Source of the DNA: Pelodera strongyloides
Lineage: Eukaryota; Nematoda; Chromadorea; Rhabditida; Rhabditidae
Direction: 5' to 3'
DNA: 64,000 nucleotides
Assembly: GCA_036852015.1 (NCBI GenBank)
Contig: JAANDG010000617.1
Location: 20,983 to 84,982, forward strand
Under the pieces are notes generated by a model. It made no database searches and was not told where the DNA came from. It saw only the letters and a list, made by a program, of their open reading frames with translations. The translations under genes and the position numbers were made by a program. Below, one piece after another: positions 57,601 through 64,000 of this stretch. Positions within the stretch are counted from its first letter, which is position 1; each line of letters begins with the position of its first letter.

Positions 57601-58796
57601 TTTTTATGACCCTTTTAACTTAACTGAACAGAGCCTATATTAGTCATAAAGGCCATGGTCGGTCCGACAAAAAAAAGAAGATGTCCCTGGCTTTGCTTGG
57701 GTGTAGCTTGTATAACCTATCTATTTTCTGTTTATGCTGTGCGGATTTCGCTGTCATAAGTCATAGTCATAATTGCGTATACCGGTATACCTGATCCTGA
57801 TGTTGTTTCACAAATACAGCCAGAAAAAACATTAACGTTGGCCTGACCATTTAATTTCTCTTATTTTAGTGCTTCTGGCTCGATAACCTAGCCTAAGCCT
57901 AAGCATAAGCCATTCCGACCCTTAATCATGATCACAAAAATGTTTCAGGTTAACGGAGTCGCGCTCACTACAGTGTTGGCAGCACACCGAGCTCTGGAAC
58001 TATCTGTGCTTCCCGATGAGGTGAAATATTAAACCTATAGCAATTACAATCAGGAGTTGTGCTAGATGGTTTTGATATGCACGTAAAAATACATATCCTG
58101 GCCCTCCTGGCCCTAACCCGAATTTTTCATCTGGAACTCGTCGCCTGTGCTCAGGACCTCGGCGGTACATGTCATAAGCAAACCTTGTACACCCTTGAAC
58201 AAAAGTGCACGCTCTTGAAGCATAAAAGATATTTTAAAATAAATATCCATGAAATATAAGGGTGGTCGATTTAGGGGAGATCTTCAACGTAAGGTTCAAA
58301 ATCGGATGTTATACCGCTTTAATATCATACTTCGTAGCCTAATACGTTCATTTTCAGGCGGATCAACGTCGGCGTCGTTCCAACACTGAACGTTTCATGA
58401 ATTCGCAGCAGAAACAAAAACTTGTCAGACAGACCTCGTCTACCAGTGATATCAGAGCCGAAGAGGAAATTTGCCCAGGTATGCTTATTTAAAATTATTG
58501 ATTCTAAGAAATTATCAAATTTCCAAGGAAGAAGTCGTCAAAAAGAAACCAGACCGAATTCACATAAACCATTTATCAACCATTTCTCAACGATGGGTCT
58601 AACTAACGGCCAAGCTTACATTTTATTTTTCTTCCAATATCGCACTAAATTTCGTATATCGCACTAAATGTAAATTGCCGTACAATGTTTTACAAAGATC
58701 CACATCGTTAAAAAAAATCAAATTACAGATCCGGTCTCTGACACAAGAAGGACTTCTTCTAAAAGGAAGTTACTCAGATTCGCCACTGTTCAGTGA
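54601..58796 (+). CDS. Class A GPCR, FMRFamide/neuropeptide-receptor-like
   Basis: Seven-TM receptor, probably for a neuropeptide, at the cell surface. Exons: 54601-54739, 54956-55127, 55337-55416, 55670-55829, 55910-55964, 56075-56208, 56418-56504, 56791-56953, 57398-57541, 57949-58020, 58358-58478, 58729-58796; phases agree, 464 residues. TM1 includes ISVFGMFTNLINIVVFL; TM2 NHFLLALSISDLLLL (conserved LA..D). TM3 ends SVHRYLGVCHPFRAKRW, so DRY is replaced by HRY. TM5 is GYTMVMFVIPFITLIFVNCR. TM6 is LMLLAIVGIFLGCNCLAFF. TM7 is NILISLNSSSSILVYMIFSS, an N..VY variant of NPxxY typical of FMRFamide-receptor relatives. The Arg/Ser-rich tail is cytoplasmic. The start ATG directly follows a TTTCAG acceptor. 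A GCCTAA array lies just after the stop. The ligand is not predictable. Confidence 0.88.
55430..55616. mobile_element. Family B MITE filling a GPCR intron
   Basis: TTAAAGTGATATGGCATTTG to AACTTTGAAAACCACGTATC then CTGGAGC. It starts 14 nt after the donor of the exon ending 55416 and occupies most of the 253-nt intron. Confidence 0.65.
56001..56034. repeat. TTAGGC telomere-type repeats in GPCR intron
   Basis: TTTAGGCTTTGTCTTAGGC then TTAGGCTTAGGCTTATG: three exact TTAGGC units plus degenerate ones. Confidence 0.8.
57886..57911. repeat. GCCTAA telomere-type repeats in GPCR intron
   Basis: CCTAGCCTAAGCCTAAGC then ATAAGCC, with two exact units, upstream of the exon at 57949. Confidence 0.65.
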
Positions 58797-58810
58797 AAAC
58801 GAAGAATTGA

Positions 58811-58834
58811 GCCTAAGCCTAAGCCTAAGCCTAA
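58811..58834. repeat. (GCCTAA)4 in GPCR 3' UTR
   Basis: Four exact copies of GCCTAA begin 14 nt after the GPCR stop codon. This is the complement of the nematode telomere repeat TTAGGC. Confidence 0.92.
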
Positions 58835-59155
58835 GCAGAAGTTATTCAAATCTAAACATGCGTTTGGACACACATAAAACTATACAGATCTGCAACAGTT
58901 TGCTCTAACCTAACCAAATTATGTGACCTGAACTACGACATGACTTGAGGGTCATAGGGCCCGCGCCGGCGTTGTAATGAAAATAGATTTTGATGCATAC
59001 GTTTCAAAATTCTCACGGTTCTTCATGTGCAAGACAGTTTACCAAATTTTTGTTTACACTTTTACTACGTGATTTACTATATCTATAAAACTGTATAAAT
59101 CGGGTAATCCTACCAGGCTGATGCGTAATTTGAATATTTTTGGATAAACGATTTG

Positions 59156-59161
59156 AATAAA
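59156..59161 (+). terminator. Candidate GPCR polyadenylation signal
   Basis: AATAAA in TTTGAATAAAATTC, about 360 nt after the stop. A second, TTTAATAAAAAC, follows about 20 nt later. Confidence 0.4.
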
Positions 59162-59557
59162 ATTCTTTTAATTCGAATTTAATAAAAACTGCACATTAGG
59201 CACTAGAAAAGGATAATTTATGAAAGCACAAAAGAGGAATATAGACATTTGTCAAGTGTTAAGAAATTATTTTTTTTTCTCTTTTCCTCGTGGAGGAAGA
59301 GAGCTAGGGAACGTCCATAACCAAAACTGTCGGACAATCTCAATGTTTTAGCTTCAACAGTGAACACTGTGTGTAACTCAATGGTTTCAAGTGAATTGCG
59401 TGAGATGCGCGCGTGAAATGCCAATGACGCGCACTATTTGCGGCCGTCTGTGCGCCGGCCACTTCGCACACCGACACCGTGCGACATTTGACACGTTTGG
59501 GCTTTTTGGCGCGGCGGCGCATCCGGACGCGTATCCGGTTACGCGCTCTGAAAGCGC

Positions 59558-59565
59558 TATAAAAG
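59558..59565 (+). promoter_or_regulatory. TATA box of the Pro/Cys repeat gene
   Basis: TATAAAAG lies 46 nt upstream of the ATG at 59611, leaving a short leader without introns before the start. The surroundings are GC-rich (CGCGGCGGCGCATCC). Such a strong TATA box suggests high or regulated expression. Confidence 0.65.
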
Positions 59566-59610
59566 TCCTGCCGCTGAATGCAGAATCATCAGCTGATAAT
59601 CAGCTCCAAG

Positions 59611-60903
59611 ATGTCCACTCGCATTTTCACTGCCTTCTGGTGAGTTTTATTTCATTTTATTTATTCGGAGCAAGAAAATGTTGATATACAAACGTCCTCG
59701 AAAGGCTGAAATTGTAGCTAGAGAAAGTTGGACGCTGAATGATTTAAGATTTTTTCTGCAAAGTTTTTGAACGCACTGTCTTGTAATTCTACTAAATGCG
59801 ACCTTATTACATAACTCAAATACGATAGCTTATTAGTAAGAAATAGTCTTTATTTATTTGTTTGTTTGTTAACTGCGCATTGTGCTCGCCATGCTAATTG
59901 AAAAGGAAGTGAAAAATAAGAAAGTTAGTGTCTTGTTTGGTGATTTATGTGCACTTACTATAGGAAATGAAGACAATGGTCCAGAAAAGGTTTCAAATGC
60001 GCACGCTATTCTGCTTTAATAATCAATTTCAATTTCTCAATTTCAGCCTCATCTTGGCCGCATGCCAGTGCGGTGCTCAACAAAGTCCCTTCTATGGGAG
60101 ATATTTCGCTGAAGCTGGACGTGCGATGGCTGGGATGTATGCTAATATAGGAAATGGTGCCTATCCTACTCCAATGTACAATCCGTGCGCTCAGCCTCCA
60201 TGCCCAGCTCCCGCACCACCACCTCCACCACCTCGCCCAGTTCCCGTCTACAATCCCTGTCCGCTCCCGCCCTGCCCTGCTCCGGCACCACCACCGCCCC
60301 CACCTGCCCCAATGCCTGTCTACCAGCCGTGCCCGCTCCCACCTTGCCCTGCCCCAGCACCGATGCCAGTCTACAACCCCTGCCCACTCCCGCCATGCCC
60401 CGCTCCCACCACCACCACCACCACCACCACCCCCCCCACCCGCACCGATGCCAGTCTACAACCCGTGCCCGCTCCCACCTTGCCCCGCTCCCGCACCACC
60501 ACCACCCCCTCCTATGCCAGTCGTCTATCAACCAACTTGTGCCGCACCACCCTGCCCTCCCACTTACTACAGCCCATGCGCTGCCCCTCCCTGCCCAGCT
60601 CCCGCTCCTATGCCCGTCTACCAGCCTGTGGCTCCGGCTCCCGTCTACCAGCCATGCCTGGCACCTCCTTGTTATGCTCCAGCCCCTCCCGCCCCGGCTC
60701 CGATGCCTTACTACAGCCCATGCTCTTCTCCATCATGCCAACCTGGGCCATACCCCGTGGGACCGGGACCCGTGGTCCCTTCTTACTCCCCATTCTCCCG
60801 CTATGCAATGTACATTGGATCGAACAAAGGACGTCAAGCTGTCAGAAAGAGCGAGGGCGAGGAAAAGGACGAGGGAAAATCTGAAGAGGAGCAGAAGAAC
60901 TAA
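59611..60903 (+). CDS. Secreted Pro/Cys repeat protein, frame break inside
   Basis: Exons 59611-59639 and 60047-60903 encode a signal peptide (MSTRIFTAFCLILAACQCGA), a short N-terminal segment (SPFYGRYFAEAGRAMAGMYA) and then repeats of the form Y-N/Q-P-C-x-x-P-P-C-P-A-P with poly-Pro spacers, followed by a charged Lys/Glu-rich end (KSEGEEKDEGKSEEEQKN). The intron interrupts the signal peptide in phase 2. The frame used up to about 60407 and the one used from about 60448 to the stop differ by one base; both carry the same repeat, so a 1-nt gain or 2-nt loss lies in the ACC/CCC tract between. It may be a sequencing error in low-complexity DNA. The function is unknown; repeated CPxxPC motifs suggest an extracellular, possibly cross-linked structural protein. 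A paralogue starts at 63521. Confidence 0.75.
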
Positions 60904-60999
60904 ATTATTTGCACTTAATAATTTAAGCAGCATTTTCTTTTTCACTAATTCACATTTAGGGGTATTTGTATGTATATATTGCTCAAAAAAGCTCATTGA

Positions 61000-61005
61000 A
61001 ATAAA
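61000..61005 (+). terminator. Polyadenylation signal of the Pro/Cys repeat gene
   Basis: AATAAA in TTGAAATAAATTAAT, about 97 nt after the stop codon at 60901-60903. Confidence 0.6.
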
Positions 61006-61242
61006 TTAATTTCTTTATGTAAATTGTTAAACACACATCATACATTGATACAGGATAGCGGGATCCACAGTGAACGAGTGAACTATGGAAACTGAAACAA
61101 AACAATCTGTGTTCAAAGTGGGTTTGAAATAAGAGTTTGGGTTGGGCTATTGTATCCACTTGTTTTATACGCAAATATGTTACCTTCTCTGGATTCTTAG
61201 AGGGGCTTTGAGTTGAGATTTCATAATAGTGTTTCGACCATG

Positions 61243-61422
61243 TTAAAGCGGAATAACATCAGGTTTTGAAACGTATTTTGGACTTTACCTTCTTATGTAG
61301 TATATGCAAATTACTGAACGATCCTGCGCGATTTTTAGGGTATTTATTTACATTTGCATAAAACATTTGGGAGTACGGTCGTCCAGTATACGTTTCAAAA
61401 ACGGGTCGTGGTATCGCTTTAA
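61243..61422. mobile_element. Family C MITE
   Basis: TTAAAGCGGAATAACATCAG to AAAACGGGTCGTGGTATCGC then TTTAA, with CATTTGCATAAAAC inside. Confidence 0.78.
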
Positions 61423-61925
61423 TGCTCACAGCCATGTCGGTGCGATAAATTCTCTTGTTTCGCTTTTTTTTAGCTTCTTCACAGTTTTCTTCAGCCTTGC
61501 TCATTGCCTGAAACCCGTCTGTAGTTTGCACAGCGCTGGATGCTGAACACGCATGCTTCCTTGTACACATTTCTGAGCAATTGATACACGCTTTACGCGG
61601 GCCCCGCAAACAAGAATAAACAATGCAAATAGTAAACAATGACGGTATTTCGCGCCCAAAGGACAACGTGAACGATGTGTGAACCTCTATTTTCTCCCCC
61701 TATTTGTTTTACCCAGTCTTCTAAATGAAAGGCTACAAATTTTCCGTGCCACCCAACTGAAAGAGTTGATGACAGCCTAATGCTGAAACCTTGACAACAT
61801 ACATATATAGGAGCAGGTTAAAGATTAAATATTAAACGTTAAAGCTCGCACTGTTCTCAGTGTTGTCAGCTTTGGGCTTTGGTTGGCATTCCTGCTCAGT
61901 TCACGTTCTCCTTTGGTCTGTGCAC

Positions 61926-62092
61926 TTAAAAGGAAATTCCGGCCGGTTTTTAAGCAGCATTTTTATGCAGCTTATGCAAATGAACATAAATTAGCATAAC
62001 AAACCGAACTAAATTCGAGAAAATTAGCATAAATACGTAGGAATTCAGTTTTAAACTATACCTTTCAGAAACCGGCCGTCATTTCGCTTTAA
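61926..62092. mobile_element. Family A MITE
   Basis: TTAAAAGGAAATTCCGGCCG to AGAAACCGGCCGTCATTTCG then CTTTAA, with TTATGCAAATGAACATAAAT inside. Confidence 0.82.
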
Positions 62093-62867
62093 CAACATAC
62101 AATAATAGAGCAATAAAACCCAACCAAGCATAACTTTTGCTCTGGATCCCGACCCAGTCAATTTAACGGAGAGATATAGTGATTCCTCATTGTCAGTGTA
62201 TCGAAATACATACTCAAAACTATTTAGCTTTATTTCAAAACATCGTACTTTAAAAAAAAATATACTAACAAAGGAACAAGTATCGGTCAGTACTCTTGAA
62301 GCTCCAGGAAATCTTTTCTCTGCTAATGTCGTCATTATGTGGCTACGTCACATTTATTCAACAAATACCGCTATTGTATATCCGATGAGATCGCGTAGCA
62401 TGCAATAGAATATCTCTATCTCGCGCGAGGAGCATTTTCTCGCTTTTCCAAGCAACTAGCACTCTCTTTTTCTCTCTCTCTCTATATCTTTTTCACTCTC
62501 ACACTCTCTCCCTCTTTCTGCTGCATGTCTCTCTCTGTCTGTTTGTTTGTCCGCCTCTCTCTCTCCCTATCTCTCTCACTGACAGTGTATAACCATTTTT
62601 GAAAATGATGTTTCACACGGTCATAGACCCGTAGAAAATACGCTAAGTTGAATCAGGAAATATTGACCGGAAGCTGGCCTAAATTAGGCCATTCAAATCA
62701 TAAAACTACCACGTTCTATTTTTTTAACAGCTGGACGTCAGTCTGTATCTGAGTGTGTGTGAGTATGATCGTAATGCAGTGAGTATGATTGTAATGAATT
62801 ACGATGATTTTTTTGATACATTTGGCAGTGGGTATCTGTAGAGATGTGGTTACACAGGAAAACTAAT

Positions 62868-63030
62868 TAGTTTCCGAAACCCCAGAAAAACCGGCGTTGG
62901 ATCGTCAGCAATGGTGTTTTTTTTAGCGAAGGAAACAATTGGTGACTGATTCGTCACTGGTTCATCACCATTTGGCGAACAGTTCATGATGAGTATTCCA
63001 TGAAACTTGGTTGCCACATGGTCATGAAGT
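62868..63030. repeat. Dispersed repeat, copy 2
   Basis: Shares TCCGAAACCCCAGAAAAACC, GGCGTTGGATCGTCAGCAA and CACCATTTGGCGAACA with the copy at 4990-5200 in the same order and orientation. Confidence 0.5.
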
Positions 63031-63264
63031 AGCCTTCTGGCTCGTATTCCTGTTCGTGTGAGGGAGTACTTTAGTTACTTTATAATTTTACGCATATTTA
63101 AGACCCTGTTCATTTCTTCAATATCTTAGAGTAATCAATGTACAAGACTTGTCTGTCAAGGGTTAATGTCACGTATGTGTTCCAGAGGATAAATTTCCCG
63201 AACGCCATATGTGTGGTACAGAAGTGTGGCCTTATTGTCATAGTTGTTGGTGAGCTCCAAGTTG

Positions 63265-63345
63265 ACACAACAGATCCGAACTCGGGTTGTGTGTGTCAGC
63301 GTCGAGCACGCTCACCACTGCGCCAGCCGGCCCACTTCTCTCCGG
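63265..63345 (-). repeat. tRNA-derived SINE head
   Basis: The minus strand reads GGGCCGGCTGGCGCAGTGGT, GAGCGTGC, then GAGTTCGGATC: A box and B box with tRNA spacing. It is the clearest SINE head of the GGCGCAGTG group. Confidence 0.6.
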
Positions 63346-63520
63346 TTGATCTCCCGATCTTTCTCGCGCATGCGGACGCGGAGCTAGCGTTAGGTCCCGC
63401 CCTCTAATGACATAGCTACCACCTTAGAATAAGTCACTACATAAGAGCGACACGGTACAACATCAGACGCCATTCCACATAAAATTCTCTGGGCTGAGAA
63501 TTTATTTCTTCACGAAAATA

Positions 63521-64000
63521 ATGAGGCGCCTTTCGCTATGGTATGTTACCATTTTTACTAAATATTGAATTATTATGTATTTATTAACACATTGAAAATA
63601 TGTGCATCAATATGATGAGAAATGTTCAGTAACACTTGTAGCGAACATCGGTTATTTGTTATTTATATGGAAATCAGAGGTAGACAGTTATGAAGCTACG
63701 ACACGTTGTGCTATACAATAGCAATGGCACGGCATGCTAGACAATAACCATAATTTATATTCATTACGTTCAATTATTGTGATGTTACACATGTGACGAT
63801 GTAACTGTATGTAGTTGTCCAGTGACCCATATCATGAATATGCACCGAACCACTTTAACTTGAATAATTTTCAATAATTAAATTTTAGTGAGGATAGCCC
63901 GCACTTATTATAACATATTTTCAGGTTTTTCATATCGGCGTCACTCTCACAAAGCGTAATGGGCGCGATTCCTGGGCGCTACTTTGTGCAAGCTGGAAAG
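63521..64000 (+). CDS. Secreted protein, paralogue of the Pro/Cys repeat gene, 3' partial
   Basis: Exon 1 (63521-63540, ATG AGG CGC..) and exon 2 (63925 to beyond the window) encode MRRLSLWFFISASLSQSVMG, a signal peptide, then AIPGRYFVQAGK. As in the gene at 59611, the intron splits the signal peptide in phase 2 after TG, and GRYF-x-x-AG follows about 25-30 residues from the start. This shared architecture indicates a tandem duplicate. The window ends inside exon 2, so repeats cannot be checked. Confidence 0.65.

Larger units (their letters stand above)
60904..63520. other. Spacer between the two Pro/Cys-type genes
   Basis: No gene supported. Holds a C element (61243-61422), an A element (61926-62092), CT-rich sequence (62461-62580), a dispersed repeat (62868-63030) and a minus-strand SINE head (about 63265-63345). 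Confidence 0.55.

Noticed and set aside
60154..61009. Three overlapping long frames in the Pro/Cys gene
   Set aside because: Only the frame encoding the regular PCPLPPCPAP repeat is retained; the third (Ser/His/Leu-rich) and minus (Trp/Gly-rich) frames are shadows of GC-rich repeats.

Overview
The window is nuclear DNA from an animal, most likely a nematode. Genes are split into short exons (about 50 to 180 nt) with GT..AG introns whose acceptors match the nematode TTTTCAG type. Three genes have an acceptor-like TTTCAG/CTAG directly before the start codon. TTAGGC/GCCTAA telomere-type repeats occur in introns and a 3' UTR. The families also fit: a Clc-like protein, an LGC/GGR-type Cys-loop channel and a FMRFamide-receptor-like GPCR. 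The species cannot be named from the sequence.

All recognisable host genes lie on the + strand. They are: (1) the 3' part of a mitochondrial D-lactate dehydrogenase gene (2704-11096; its 5' exons lie upstream of the window); (2) a complete four-TM Clc-like protein (19132-24479); (3) a small multi-exon gene for an unrecognised Cys-rich protein (28953-30591, perhaps with more 5' exons); (4) a Cys-loop ligand-gated chloride channel subunit (36341-42608); (5) a class A peptide-type GPCR (54601-58796); (6) a secreted Pro/Cys repeat protein (59611-60903, with one frame break); (7) the first two exons of a second gene (63521-64000+) whose N-terminus matches gene 6, so genes 6 and 7 look like tandem paralogues. 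Channel and GPCR fit neuromuscular or neuropeptide signalling, but no operon-like coupling is evident. Spacing between genes is kilobases except 0.8 kb between genes 5 and 6.

Most of the rest is repeats. The dominant class is short palindromic MITE-like elements that all start TTAAAG and end CTTTAA. They fall into several families: A (..CGAAATACCGGCC..), B (..CGGTATGGCACGTGG..), C (..CGATATAACGGCC..), D (..GGAGAGGCCCACGAG..), E (..GGATAGGTTCACC.. and GGATCGGCTCACC), G (..GGACGCGGTCACTG..) and H (..GGATAGGGTCACTTC..). They sit in nearly every intron, often 12-22 nt from a splice site. One supplies the stop codon of the channel gene. Other elements are a complete small LTR retrotransposon with 5-bp target duplication inside a D-lactate dehydrogenase intron (7319-9449), a decayed RTE-type non-LTR retrotransposon with a 13-bp direct flank repeat (49241-52247), at least five tRNA-derived SINE heads, long CT/CA microsatellites and GC-rich repeat islands.

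Main points for a second look: the missing AG acceptor in the lactate dehydrogenase gene, the TTAAAG-ended element superfamily with exact TTAA nesting, the LTR element structure, the element-derived channel stop codon, the paired GRYFxxAG secreted genes and the uncharacterised Cys-rich gene.
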